Source of the DNA: Aureimonas sp. AU4
GTDB taxonomy: Bacteria > Pseudomonadota > Alphaproteobacteria > Rhizobiales > Rhizobiaceae
Length of the DNA stretch: 64,000 nt
NCBI RefSeq assembly: GCF_001463765.1
Contig: NZ_BBWK01000008.1
Coordinates: 1 to 64,000, forward strand
Direction: 5' to 3'
The notes under the pieces are model-generated. The model made no database searches, was not told where the DNA came from, and saw only the letters and a list, made by a program, of their open reading frames with translations. The translations under genes and the position numbers were made by a program. Below, one piece after another: positions 54,212 through 63,808 of the stretch (position 1 is its first letter; each line of letters starts with the position of its first letter).

Positions 54212-55150
54212 TCAGGCCGCTTCCTGGCCGACCGGCGTCTTGGGCCGGTTGGCGACCCGCTCGGCGCGCTTGCCGCGCTCGGCAAGCACGATGCCAGAGA
54301 AGACCAGCGCCAGCGCGGCGAGATGGTAGCCGAAGAGAGGCTCGCCGAGGATCAGGACCGCGAGCAGCGCCGCGAAGATCGGCGAGGCGTTGACGAAGAG
54401 GTTCGCGCGGTTCGCGCCGATCATCTCGATGCCCCGGATGTAGAGGGCCTGCGAGACGATCGAGGGCATGACGGCCGAAAAGACGACGACCGCCCAGCCC
54501 TGCGCGTCCGGCCAGCGCGTCGCGCCGAGCGCGGTCTCGATCACGAGAAGGGGCAGCGAGGCGAGAAAGGCGATGACGCAGAGTGCCAGGAGGTTCGTGC
54601 TCCAATGCACGGGCGGGCGGCGCGTCACGATCACCGTGTAAAGACCGAAGATGCCGACGGCGACGAGGGCGAGCACGTCGCCCCGGTTCAGCACGAGATG
54701 CAGGAGCGCGGCCGGCTCGCCGTGCGCGGTGGTGACGAGGACGCCGAGAAGCGTCAGCGCGAAGCCCGCAAGCTGCAGTCCCGTCACCTTCGCGCGGAAC
54801 AGGAAGAAGGTGCCCGCGAAGACGAAGAGCGGCATGGCCGCCTGCACGATCGCGACGTGGATCGTCGTCGTGAACTGCAGCGCGACGTAGAAGAGGGCGT
54901 TGAAGCCGGTGAAGCCGGCGACGCCGAGGAAGAGATAGAGACGCTTGTGGCGCCGGATCAGCGGCCAGTCCCGGGAAAGATGCGGGCGCGCGATCGGCAG
55001 GAGCATCAGTCCGGCGAGAAGCCAGCGCATCATGGTCAGGACCATGGGCGAGACGTGGCCGACGGCGAGCTTTCCCGCCACCGCGTTCGCGCCCCAGATC
55101 AGGGCCGTGAAGGTGAGGACGGCGTAGGGGTGGGTTGCGAAGCGCTTCAT
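54212..55150 (-). CDS. DMT superfamily (EamA) transporter
   Basis: 312 residues with ten predicted transmembrane helices in two EamA repeats (about 8-140 and 160-295): Tyr-Ala-Val-Leu-Thr-Phe-Thr-Ala-Leu-Ile-Trp-Gly-Ala-Asn at the start and Leu-Gly-Glu-Pro-Leu-Phe-Gly-Tyr-His in the second repeat. Family members export amino acids, nucleosides or other metabolites; substrate unknown. GGGAGG lies just before ATG 55150. Divergent from purA. Confidence 0.87.
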   Translation of the reverse strand: MKRFATHPYAVLTFTALIWGANAVAGKLAVGHVSPMVLTMMRWLLAGLMLLPIARPHLSRDWPLIRRHKRLYLFLGVAGFTGFNALFYVALQFTTTIHVAIVQAAMPLFVFAGTFFLFRAKVTGLQLAGFALTLLGVLVTTAHGEPAALLHLVLNRGDVLALVAVGIFGLYTVIVTRRPPVHWSTNLLALCVIAFLASLPLLVIETALGATRWPDAQGWAVVVFSAVMPSIVSQALYIRGIEMIGANRANLFVNASPIFAALLAVLILGEPLFGYHLAALALVFSGIVLAERGKRAERVANRPKTPVGQEAA

Positions 55151-55370
55151 TCGCCTCCCTTAGGGCCAGCACCTCGTTCTCGGCAATGGGCCTTGTGCGC
55201 AAGGGCCGACAAATCGCGCGACGCCCCTCGCGCGGACCGCTCGCTCCCCCTATAGTCCGCCCGTTTTGAGGGTCGGCGCGAGGCGCTCCGGCCGGTCTTG
55301 GCGCGTGCGCGCGGGACCCGAGGAATTCGCAGAGCCGGCCTTCTGTCTGCCGGCGCGCCAAGGAGTAGGC

Positions 55371-56666
<1,296 letters not shown>

Positions 56667-56747
56667 TGAAAACTTGACCAAAGACACGGTATTCGTCTGG
56701 ACTTGAAGGCCGGGTGCGGGACGCCCGGATCGCGAACGACCGAAGCC

Positions 56748-56768
56748 TGCCGCGCCCCTGGCGCGGCA
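56748..56768 (+). terminator. Hairpin after purA
   Basis: TGCCGCGCC (56748-56756) and GGCGCGGCA (56760-56768) form a perfect 9-bp stem with a 3-base loop, 80 bases past the purA stop. No T-run. Confidence 0.4.
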
Positions 56769-56913
56769 TCCCGTCGTCCATGAGGGGCGGCCACGGTCCG
56801 GTTCGCCGGGCGAGGCCGGGCGGCACGGAACCCGTGGCAGGACGGGCCACGTTCGCGACACCGGACCCCCATTCGATGCCATGTCGCTTCACGATCAGTG
56901 AGTGCCCCAATCC

Positions 56914-58674
56914 ATGGCGAACCTGACCGCCGTTCTGCGCAAGACGATCGACGGCCTCCCCAACGCGACGCCGCAACTCCGGGCCAAGGTCTACGAGAAG
57001 GCGCGGTCGGCGATCACGCGCCAGATCCAGGCCGCCAATCCGCCGCTCGAGCCCCATGTGGCGGAGGCGCGCTATCGCGTTCTGGAAGACGCGATCCGCG
57101 AGACCGAGTCGCATTACGGCGGTGACGTCGAGCCGGCGGCCGCCGAGGAACCGGCGGCACATGTCGCGCCGAGTGAGCCTGAGCCAGCGACTTCGCCCGA
57201 GCCTGCGCCTCCGCCGCCCGCGCCCGAGCGCGCGCCGGAGCGTCCGGCCTTTCCTCGCGTGACGCCGACCGCGCGCAATCCCGCTCCCGCCGAGCCCGCC
57301 TTTGAGGCCGCGCCGCAGCGCCGCGACGAGGCGCCCCTGCCGGTGCGACGGGCCGAGCCGCCGCGCGCGGCGCCCCCGCCGCCGGCTCCGTTGCAGCGCC
57401 GCGACCTGTCGCCGTCGCCGGCCGAGGCGGAGGACCGCGTCGGCGAGATCGGCCCGGCGCCTCGCGAGGGCACGGATCGCCGGTCGACGCCGCCCGCCCG
57501 CGCCGGTGCCTTGCGCCCCGCCCGCGAGGAGCCGCGCGGCGACGACGGAGCGCCCTATACCGGCCTTTTCGCCGGCATTCCCGAAGCCGATCTGGAAGCC
57601 CCGCGCCGGACGAAGCGCCGCGCGCCCGCACGCTCCGGCTCGCGCCGTCCCGCGCTCGTGGCGGGCAGCGCCCTCGTTCTGATCGCGGGGCTGGGAGCTG
57701 CAGCCTACTTCTACGGCGACGAGATTCGCGGCGTTCTGACGGGATCGGGCGCATCGCAGGTCGCCTCGACCCCGACGCCCGCCGGCACGACCGATGCCGG
57801 CGAGACGCCCGCCGACACGAACGGCGAGGCACCCGCGACCGCAGCGCCGCCGAGCGGCGCCGTCACCGATACGGCGCCCGCGGCTCCCGTGACCGGCGGT
57901 GCGCGGCCGCGCCAGTTCACCCAGCGCCTCCTGCCCGACGGCAGCGAGGTCGACGAGGGGCCGGGCACGAGCGTCGCCAACGCCTTCGAGGAGGGCACCG
58001 ACGTTGCCGCCGCCTCGCCTGCCGAGCCGGGCGCGCCGGCCGCCGCAAGCGCCACTCCGGCTCCCGCGACGACCACGCCCGCCGCACCCCCCGCACCCGC
58101 CGTGACGGCGTCGAACCAGAGCGTTCCGGTCGGCCAGCGCGCCGTGTTCTACGAGGAGCGGGCGACGAACCGCGAAGGCTCGCAGCAGAACGGCAACGTC
58201 GTGTGGAGCCTCGTCAGCGAGCCGCCGGCCGATGGCCAGCCCGCCGAGCCAGCGATCCGGGGCGTCGTCGACGTGCCGCAGGACAAGCTGAAGATGACGC
58301 TGACGATCCGGCGCAACGCGGACGCGACGCTGCCGGCGAGCCACGTGATCGAGATCATGTTCGACACGCCCGCCGACTTCCCCGGCGGCGACATCGCCAA
58401 CGTCCAGCGCCTCGCGCTGAAGCCGACCGAGCAGGCGCGCGGCGAGCCGCTGATTGGGGTCGCCGGCAAGATCTCGCCTGGCTTCTTCATCATCGCGCTG
58501 AACGACCTGCCGCAGGCGATCCAGAGCAATCTCGGCCTGCTCGGCCGCGAGCAGTGGATCGATATCCCGCTCGCCTACGAGAGCGGCCAGCGGGCGCTGA
58601 TGTCGGTCGAGAAGGGACTGCCGGGCGAGCGCGTCTTCAAGCAGGCCATGGACGCCTGGGCCGCCAAGACCTGA
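56914..58674 (+). CDS. Conserved rhizobial membrane-anchored protein of unknown function
   Basis: 586 residues. A small helical domain at the N-terminus (about 1-65, Leu-Arg-Ala-Lys-Val-Tyr-Glu-Lys-Ala-Arg), a very Pro/Ala/Glu/Arg-rich cytoplasmic region (about 75-240), a transmembrane helix (about 245-265), a Thr/Pro/Ala-rich linker and a folded exported domain (about 395-586). Proteins of this layout downstream of purA in rhizobia are sometimes labelled CheA-like, but no kinase or Hpt motif is visible. ATG 56914 is preferred to GTG 56902. Function unknown; a bidirectional terminator separates it from rpoH. Confidence 0.75.
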   Translation: MANLTAVLRKTIDGLPNATPQLRAKVYEKARSAITRQIQAANPPLEPHVAEARYRVLEDAIRETESHYGGDVEPAAAEEPAAHVAPSEPEPATSPEPAPPPPAPERAPERPAFPRVTPTARNPAPAEPAFEAAPQRRDEAPLPVRRAEPPRAAPPPPAPLQRRDLSPSPAEAEDRVGEIGPAPREGTDRRSTPPARAGALRPAREEPRGDDGAPYTGLFAGIPEADLEAPRRTKRRAPARSGSRRPALVAGSALVLIAGLGAAAYFYGDEIRGVLTGSGASQVASTPTPAGTTDAGETPADTNGEAPATAAPPSGAVTDTAPAAPVTGGARPRQFTQRLLPDGSEVDEGPGTSVANAFEEGTDVAAASPAEPGAPAAASATPAPATTTPAAPPAPAVTASNQSVPVGQRAVFYEERATNREGSQQNGNVVWSLVSEPPADGQPAEPAIRGVVDVPQDKLKMTLTIRRNADATLPASHVIEIMFDTPADFPGGDIANVQRLALKPTEQARGEPLIGVAGKISPGFFIIALNDLPQAIQSNLGLLGREQWIDIPLAYESGQRALMSVEKGLPGERVFKQAMDAWAAKT

Positions 58675-58701
58675 CGACCCTCGTTCGGACTGCGCATGCA
58701 A

Positions 58702-58737
58702 GAAGGGCCGGCCTCCTCGCGGAAGCCGGCCCTTTCT
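58702..58737. terminator. Bidirectional terminator between the anchored protein gene and rpoH
   Basis: GAAGGGCCGGC near 58702-58712 pairs with GCCGGCCCTTT (58725-58735). T-rich on the plus strand and with AAG/CTT symmetry on the minus strand, so it may serve both convergent genes. Confidence 0.7.
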
Positions 58738-58759
58738 CGTTGCCGAAAGTTCCAGTCGA

Positions 58760-59671
58760 TCAGGCGTGGGCGTCCTCGACGACGCGCAACGCACGCCGGG
58801 CCGCCTCCGCCGTATCCTGCACCGCCTTCTGAACCTTCTCGAAGGCGCGCACCTCGATCTGGCGCACGCGCTCGCGGCTGATGTCGAACTCGCCCGACAG
58901 GGCCTCGAGCGTCAGAGGATCCTCCGCGAGGCGCCGCGCCTCGAAGATGCGCCGCTCGCGGTCGTTCAGGACGTCCATCGCCTGGTGCAGCATGCCGCGC
59001 CGCTGGGCGAGCTCGTCCTGCTCCACCAGAATCTGCTCCTGGTTCTCCGACTGGTCGACCAGCCAATCCTGCCACTCGCCGGACTCGCCCTCGGTCGCGC
59101 GGATCGGCGCGTTCAGGGACGCGTCGCCCGACAGGCGACGGTTCATCGAGACGACCTCTTCCTCGGACACGCCGAGCTGCGTCGCGATCTGGTTCACCTG
59201 TTCGGGGCGCAGGTCACCCTCGTCCAGCGCCTGGATGCGGCTCTTCATCTTGCGCAGATTGAAGAACAGCCGCTTCTGGTTCGCGGTGGTGCCCATCTTC
59301 ACGAGGCTCCACGAGCGCAGGATATATTCCTGGATCGAGGCCTTGATCCACCACATCGCATAGGTCGCGAGACGGAAGCCCCGCTCCGGGTCGAAGCGCT
59401 TGACCGCCTGCATCAGGCCGACATTGCCCTCCGACACGACCTCGCCGATGGGCAGGCCATAGCCGCGGTAACCCATGGCGATCTTCGCCACGAGGCGCAG
59501 ATGGCTAGTCACGAGCCGGTGCGCGGCGTCGCGGTCGTCATGCTCGGCATAGCGCTTGGCGAGCATGTATTCTTCCTGCGGCTCCAGCATGGGAAACCGC
59601 CTGATCTCGTCGAGGTAGCGGCTGAGGCCGCCTTCTCCTGCTGCGATGCTGGGAAGATTGGCCTTCGCCAT
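58760..59671 (-). CDS. rpoH: RNA polymerase heat-shock sigma factor RpoH
   Basis: 303 residues. Region 1.2/2.1 at about 20-75 (Tyr-Met-Leu-Ala-Lys-Arg-Tyr), region 2 with Phe-Arg-Leu-Ala-Thr-Tyr-Ala-Met-Trp-Trp-Ile-Lys-Ala (about 110-122), the RpoH box Gln-Lys-Arg-Leu-Phe-Phe-Asn-Leu-Arg (about 143-151) and region 4.2 helix-turn-helix (about 255-285). Directs heat-shock transcription. AAGGAGG lies upstream of ATG 59671. The ftsH product in this window is the usual RpoH-degrading protease. Confidence 0.96.
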   Translation of the reverse strand: MAKANLPSIAAGEGGLSRYLDEIRRFPMLEPQEEYMLAKRYAEHDDRDAAHRLVTSHLRLVAKIAMGYRGYGLPIGEVVSEGNVGLMQAVKRFDPERGFRLATYAMWWIKASIQEYILRSWSLVKMGTTANQKRLFFNLRKMKSRIQALDEGDLRPEQVNQIATQLGVSEEEVVSMNRRLSGDASLNAPIRATEGESGEWQDWLVDQSENQEQILVEQDELAQRRGMLHQAMDVLNDRERRIFEARRLAEDPLTLEALSGEFDISRERVRQIEVRAFEKVQKAVQDTAEAARRALRVVEDAHA

Positions 59672-59870
59672 ACTCCGCACCCTCCTTCTTTTCCATCCGA
59701 CCGCCCGCAAGCCGGCCCGGTCGAAGGCGGTGCGCGAAACGCGCCCAATCCGCCCGAACCTTCATATGGGTACGCACGTGTGGTTTCGCACGGGTTCGCA
59801 GCCGCGAACGAGGTTACAAATCGTTCACGTGGGCGGCGCGACCGGACGGCCATCCCGGCCGTCGGCGATT
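59672..59870. promoter_or_regulatory. rpoH upstream region
   Basis: 199 bases between rpoH and the rluD-like gene. On the minus strand CCCATAT (near 59763) resembles the -10 element of sigma32 promoters, but no matching -35 is evident. A palindrome GTTCGC-AGCC-GCGAAC lies at 59794-59809. AT-rich patches near 59761 and 59815 may be core promoter elements. Confidence 0.3.
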
Positions 59871-60923
59871 CTATTCCGCGCTTGAACGGCCGAGCGCCGC
59901 GCAGAGTTCCCGCATGTCGTCGGGGAGCTCGCTCTCGAACAGCATCGCCTCGCCGGACGCGGGATGCTCGAAGCCGAGGCGGAAGGCGTGCAGCGCCTGG
60001 CGGCCGAAATGCTCGACCGCCTCGCCGACGGTCCCGAGCTTACGCGCCTTGGAGCGGAAATGCGCGCCGTAGACGTCGTCGCCCACCAGCGGGTGGCCGA
60101 TATGGGACAGGTGGACACGGATCTGGTGCGTGCGCCCGGTCTCCAGCGTGCAGGCCACGAGGGAGGCCTGTTCGCCGAGCCGCTCCACCACCTCGTATCG
60201 CGTCACCGCATGGCGCGCGTCGGCACGCCCCGCCGGCACGACGCTGCGTTTGGTGCGGTCGGAGTTCGAGCGCCCGAGCGCGGCGTCGATGACGCCGACC
60301 GGACGGGGGAGGGTGCCCCAGACCACGGCGAGGTAGGCACGCTCCATGCGCCCGTCGCGCCCGTGCGCGGCGAACTGCTCGGCGAGCGAGCGATGGGCGG
60401 GGTCGGTCTTGGCGACCACCATGACGCCGCTCGTGTCCTTGTCCAGGCGATGCACGATGCCGGGGCGCCGCACGCCGTTGATGCCGGAAAGCGAGTCGCC
60501 GCAATGGTACAGGAGCGCGTTCACCAGCGTCCCGGTCCAGTTGCCGGGCGCGGGGTGGACGACGAGGCCGGCGGGCTTGTCGACGACGATCAGCTCCGCG
60601 TCCTCGTGGAGGATCGAGAGCGGGATGTCCTCGGCGACCGGTTCGGGCGCCTCGGGCATGGGCACCACGAGGCGCACGCTTTCGCCCGCCCGCACGCGCC
60701 GCTTGGGCTCCGCGACGCCCGTCTCATCGATGCTCGCGTGTCCGCGCTCGATGAGGCTCTGCACCCGTGAGCGCGAAAGCTGGCCGCCGAGCCTGGCCGC
60801 GATGAACTGATCGAGCCGCGCGCCCGCCTCGTCGGGCTCGACGCGCAGCGCGACGATCTCGTCCTCGCCCGCCTCGAACTCGCTTGCCGGGGCGTCCTGC
60901 GTGCCTGTACCAAGCGCCGGAAT
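59871..60923 (-). CDS. rluD: RluA/RluD family 23S rRNA pseudouridine synthase
   Basis: About 350 residues. An S4 RNA-binding domain (about 27-85), then the catalytic domain with Gly-Ile-Val-His-Arg-Leu-Asp-Lys-Asp-Thr-Ser-Gly (near 165), whose Asp is the nucleophile, and Thr-Gly-Arg-Thr-His-Gln-Ile-Arg-Val-His near 270. RluD isomerises uridines in helix 69 of 23S rRNA. The start is a problem: no in-frame ATG or GTG precedes the S4 domain. An ATT at 60923 lies seven bases after a perfect AAGGAG and is used here; the only other option is TTG 60959, which lacks a site. Divergent from the DUF6476-like gene. Confidence 0.85.
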   Translation of the reverse strand: MPALGTGTQDAPASEFEAGEDEIVALRVEPDEAGARLDQFIAARLGGQLSRSRVQSLIERGHASIDETGVAEPKRRVRAGESVRLVVPMPEAPEPVAEDIPLSILHEDAELIVVDKPAGLVVHPAPGNWTGTLVNALLYHCGDSLSGINGVRRPGIVHRLDKDTSGVMVVAKTDPAHRSLAEQFAAHGRDGRMERAYLAVVWGTLPRPVGVIDAALGRSNSDRTKRSVVPAGRADARHAVTRYEVVERLGEQASLVACTLETGRTHQIRVHLSHIGHPLVGDDVYGAHFRSKARKLGTVGEAVEHFGRQALHAFRLGFEHPASGEAMLFESELPDDMRELCAALGRSSAE

Positions 60924-60950
60924 GACGGTTCTCCTTGAGAAAGACGGCGA

Positions 60951-61316
60951 ATGACGCAAACGGATGGGGCCGACGAGCCGCTCGACCCGGCCCTGGAAAA
61001 GGTCCGCCGCAAGATGATCCGGCTCCTGGCCGTCTCGATCGCGGTCCTGATGGTCGGGCTTATCGCGGTTCTGAGCGCGGTTGTCTATCGTGCGGGCCGC
61101 GACGGGGAGGAGGCCGCCGCCGGCGCGCCCGCGACCCCCGCCGAGGCCGTCATCTCCGTGCCGCAGGGCGCGCGGATCGGCGCGGCGGCCGGCCTGTCGC
61201 GCGACCGGGCGATGGTGGTGGTCGAGACACCCGACGGCCGGCAGGAGATTCTGGTGATCGACGCGGCGAGCGGCGGGCTCGTCTCGCGCACCCGCCTTCA
61301 GCCCTCGCAGCCCTGA
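60951..61316 (+). CDS. DUF6476-like small membrane protein
   Basis: 121 residues. A charged N-terminus, one transmembrane helix (about 23-45) and a short exported part with a small beta-rich segment (Ala-Met-Val-Val-Val-Glu-Thr-Pro-Asp-Gly-Arg-Gln-Glu). Similar short anchored proteins lie beside rluD and rpoH in other alphaproteobacteria (DUF6476-type). Function unknown. Divergent from the rluD-like gene with only 27 bases between start codons. Confidence 0.65.
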   Translation: MTQTDGADEPLDPALEKVRRKMIRLLAVSIAVLMVGLIAVLSAVVYRAGRDGEEAAAGAPATPAEAVISVPQGARIGAAAGLSRDRAMVVVETPDGRQEILVIDAASGGLVSRTRLQPSQP

Positions 61317-61341
61317 TTGTTCGCCGCGCCGCAAAAAGCGC

Positions 61342-61370
61342 TTGCCAGCGCGAAGCGGCCCGGCTATATC
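61342..61370 (+). promoter_or_regulatory. Promoter of tRNA-Glu
   Basis: TTGCCA (61342-61347) and TATATC (61365-61370) with a 17-base spacer; the tRNA begins 16 bases after the -10 element. Confidence 0.65.
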
Positions 61371-61385
61371 CCCGATCACTGGCAC

Positions 61386-61460
61386 GCGCCCATCGTCTAG
61401 CGGTTAGGACGGCGCCCTCTCACGGCGCAAACAGGGGTTCGATTCCCCTTGGGCGTACCA
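61386..61460 (+). tRNA. tRNA-Glu (anticodon CTC)
   Basis: 75 bases with encoded CCA. Acceptor stem GCGCCCA with TGGGCGT (first pair G-T), anticodon arm GCGCC-CTCTCAC-GGCGC giving anticodon CTC at positions 34-36, and T-arm AGGGG-TTCGATT-CCCCT. Reads GAG codons, which are very common in these genes. A terminator-like hairpin follows, then a TadE/G operon on the other strand. Confidence 0.95.
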
Positions 61461-61499
61461 GTCTCCTCCCCGAAATCTACCTGCGATTGCATGTGATCA

Positions 61500-61524
61500 C
61501 TGGCGCCACTCCGCCAGCCTTTCA
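61500..61524 (+). terminator. Terminator-like hairpin after tRNA-Glu
   Basis: CTGGCG (61500-61505) and CGCCAG (61512-61517) with a 6-base loop, followed by CCTTTCATT, 40 bases after the tRNA. Confidence 0.45.
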
Positions 61525-61542
61525 TTCTCGCAGCGTGCCGAG

Positions 61543-62571
61543 TCATCGAACGAGAAGGGCATTCTCGTCTCCCGTCGCGATCAGGTCCGGGCATTTGATG
61601 ATGACCCGGATGTCGTCGTAGTCTTTATCGCTCGACCCGCGCCCGGGCGGTCGATCCTCCCAGCCGTAGTACATGTACTTGCCGGGCGAGCAGGGTTCCG
61701 TTGCCCGTTGCGGCGTCCGATTCTTGCCCTCCGGCAGAATGCCTCCCTTGCTCTTGACGACGCATTTTTCGAGGGACGGGCACAGGACTGTCTCGAGGAT
61801 CGCCCAGCCGTCGAGGTTGTACTGTTCGTACTTGTCGGTCGGATGAAGCGTCGTATCGGTGAAATAGGAATAGTGTTCGTTGGAGGCCTTGTCCCAAAGT
61901 GACTTGTTCGTTCGGGCGTTGCGCGAGTTGTAGAGCTGAAAGCTCATCATCTCGCCCGCGCGGCACTCGGGCATCGGATTGATGTATGATGTGCCGCCGT
62001 TGTCCGAGATGGCTGTCATCTGGCTGCGTCCCTTGTTCGCCGCCGACACCGCGGTGGGATCGAAGCAGTAGGCGTAGACGCGGTTGAAGTCGCCGGCCTC
62101 CGGATCGAGCGAACTGAACTCGGGTGGCTTGTAGACGTACTTCAGCCCGATGTACCGGCCGACCGATTGGGCGCCCACCGGCATGGTCGCTCCCGCGCCG
62201 GGGATGATTTGCGAGAGCGTGAGGGGAAGGACGAGGGCGGCGTCGACCGTGTAGTCCGTCGCGCTGGTCCACCGGCCCGTGAAGCTGGCCTGACCCATCG
62301 CGCTGCCGGCCATCGCGTCCGCCTGGAGGCTCGCGAGAATGGCGGAACTGTCGACATTGGGCCCGCGCGACGCGACGGCGAGCGCCATCGCGTCGCTTCG
62401 CGTCTGGAGATGCGTCCGCGCGTTGACGGCGCGCGCGTAATCCAGCGCCAGTCCCGACAGGCCGAAGAGCGGAACCGCCATGAGAGCGGTGAGGAGCGCG
62501 AAGTTGCCTCGCTGGTCCCGCCCGAAGCGCCGCAGGGTCCGGGAGCACTTGTGCCCTAGCAGTCGTCGCAT
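61543..62571 (-). CDS. TadG-like protein without recognisable vWA motif
   Basis: 342 residues. N-terminal Arg-Asp-Gln-Arg-Gly-Asn-Phe-Ala-Leu-Leu-Thr-Ala-Leu (about 21-33) and a transmembrane helix, followed by Tyr-Ala-Arg-Ala-Val-Asn-Ala-Arg and a long exported domain with four or more cysteines and no Asp-X-Ser-X-Ser MIDAS motif. Matches the N-terminal TadE/G-like (DUF2134-type) region of TadG. Its ATG lies inside the end of the preceding TadE gene (16-base overlap). Last gene of the second Tad-type operon; lower GC than the surroundings. Confidence 0.78.
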   Translation of the reverse strand: MRRLLGHKCSRTLRRFGRDQRGNFALLTALMAVPLFGLSGLALDYARAVNARTHLQTRSDAMALAVASRGPNVDSSAILASLQADAMAGSAMGQASFTGRWTSATDYTVDAALVLPLTLSQIIPGAGATMPVGAQSVGRYIGLKYVYKPPEFSSLDPEAGDFNRVYAYCFDPTAVSAANKGRSQMTAISDNGGTSYINPMPECRAGEMMSFQLYNSRNARTNKSLWDKASNEHYSYFTDTTLHPTDKYEQYNLDGWAILETVLCPSLEKCVVKSKGGILPEGKNRTPQRATEPCSPGKYMYYGWEDRPPGRGSSDKDYDDIRVIIKCPDLIATGDENALLVR

Positions 62572-63113
62572 CGAACACCCGTCTTGCTGCGGGCGCGGAA
62601 GATCGCGTCCTGAACCATATCGATGGATTGTTTGAACCCGTAGCCACCGAGCGGCCGGTAGGTGTAGCGCGCGCTCGTCACGACGACGAAGGCATCCTTC
62701 ACGGAGGCGTAGTCGGCACCGAGCGCATAGGGCGAGCCGCGAGCGGGCGTGGAGCCGTTCTCCCCGTAGCTCCATACGACCTTCGCCTTGCCGTCAGTCG
62801 CGATGTCGACGCCGATCACCGACAGCCCGAGAGCCGAGACGTCGTAGGGGCGCATGATGTCGCGTGCGACGTTGGTCAGTCCGTTCAGCTCGGCCTTGGT
62901 CAGCGCGTTGTTCTGGGTCGCGAGGTCCGAGATCGTACCCGCCGTGTCTCCCAACTTGCGATGCAGGGTGACGGCCAGGGACGCCTCGGTGCCGCCCATG
63001 TAGAGAATCAGCAGCATTGGTGCGATCAGGGCGAATTCAAGCGCCGCGACGGCTCGTATGTCTCCAACGAAGCGGCGGTGAAACTGCCGCATGCGAGCGA
63101 GGCCGTGCGTCAT
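62556..63113 (-). CDS. TadE family pseudopilin-like protein
   Basis: 185 residues. Ile-Arg-Ala-Val-Ala-Ala-Leu-Glu-Phe-Ala-Leu-Ile-Ala-Pro (about 19-32) leads into one transmembrane helix with the conserved Glu; the exported part ends with Cys-Asp-Asp-Cys. ATG 63113 overlaps the upstream stop as TGATG; a second ATG at 63092 is possible. Middle gene of the operon. Confidence 0.8.
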   Translation of the reverse strand: MTHGLARMRQFHRRFVGDIRAVAALEFALIAPMLLILYMGGTEASLAVTLHRKLGDTAGTISDLATQNNALTKAELNGLTNVARDIMRPYDVSALGLSVIGVDIATDGKAKVVWSYGENGSTPARGSPYALGADYASVKDAFVVVTSARYTYRPLGGYGFKQSIDMVQDAIFRARSKTGVRCDDC

Positions 63114-63676
63114 CAGAACCGCTCGCCGCGAAAGGCCGTCGTCGCGGCCATGAGGTAATGGCCGTTGTCCAGACCGGCGAGCGACTTGCGGAAGAAGTCG
63201 GTGACGAGCGGCCACTCGTAGTACACACGCACGACATTGATCGCGCCCGAACCGCCGGGAGCGAACCGGAAGCCGCTGCTGTCGAAACTGCCGTTGTCGC
63301 CAGCCGTGGACGGGGGAATCGCGGCGAAGGTCGAATACGACCGGACGTCGTATCGCAGCTTGCTGCACGTCATGAGAAAGCCGACCGTGTCGCAGAGGTG
63401 CTTGTCGAACAGTTCGGCCTGGCCGGCGCGGATCGTGCCGACGCGTATGTCACGCGAGACCGTCGCCACCCCCCGTTGCAAGGTGATCTCGCCGAGGAAG
63501 ACCAACGACGTCTCGAGAATCGCCAGAACGATCAGAAAGAACGGAAGCGCCAGCAGGCCGAACTCCACCGCCGTCGCGCCGGATCGGTCCGCTGCCCAGG
63601 GACGCAGCCGTTGCCGCATGCGCCAGGCCATGCGCGCAGGCTTCGCCTTGAAGCGCTCGTCTCGCGCCCACGCCAT
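63113..63676 (-). CDS. TadE family pseudopilin-like protein
   Basis: 187 residues. The motif Gly-Ala-Thr-Ala-Val-Glu-Phe-Gly-Leu-Leu-Ala-Leu-Pro (about 32-44) precedes one transmembrane helix; two cysteines near residues 95 and 104 may pair in the exported domain. ATG 63676 follows GGGAGA at good distance; further upstream ATG 63694 and TTG 63697 are in frame but lack a site. First gene of the second TadE/G operon. Confidence 0.8.
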   Translation of the reverse strand: MAWARDERFKAKPARMAWRMRQRLRPWAADRSGATAVEFGLLALPFFLIVLAILETSLVFLGEITLQRGVATVSRDIRVGTIRAGQAELFDKHLCDTVGFLMTCSKLRYDVRSYSTFAAIPPSTAGDNGSFDSSGFRFAPGGSGAINVVRVYYEWPLVTDFFRKSLAGLDNGHYLMAATTAFRGERF

Positions 63677-63729
63677 GCCGATGTCTCCCGTCATCAATCA
63701 AGCGAAGGATGACATACGAATGTTAATTA

Positions 63730-63744
63730 CAACCGACGCGGTTG
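63730..63744. promoter_or_regulatory. Palindrome between the TadE operon and the TrmH-type gene
   Basis: CAACCG-ACG-CGGTTG is a perfect 6-bp inverted repeat in an AT-rich stretch of the divergent intergenic region. Candidate operator. Confidence 0.3.
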
Positions 63745-63808
63745 CAGAAGGGCGCGCCTGCGCGGACCCCATCCGGGGGCGAGCGAACCATTTCAACAGG
63801 ATTGTTTC

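Noticed and set aside
58966-59270. Plus-strand frames across rpoH
   Set aside because: Shadows of a complete sigma factor gene; no independent motif or start signal.
61386-61460. tRNA-Glu as a disrupted attachment site
   Set aside because: The tRNA is intact with its own promoter and CCA, and no second copy of its 3' end was noticed nearby by eye; integration remains only a hypothesis.
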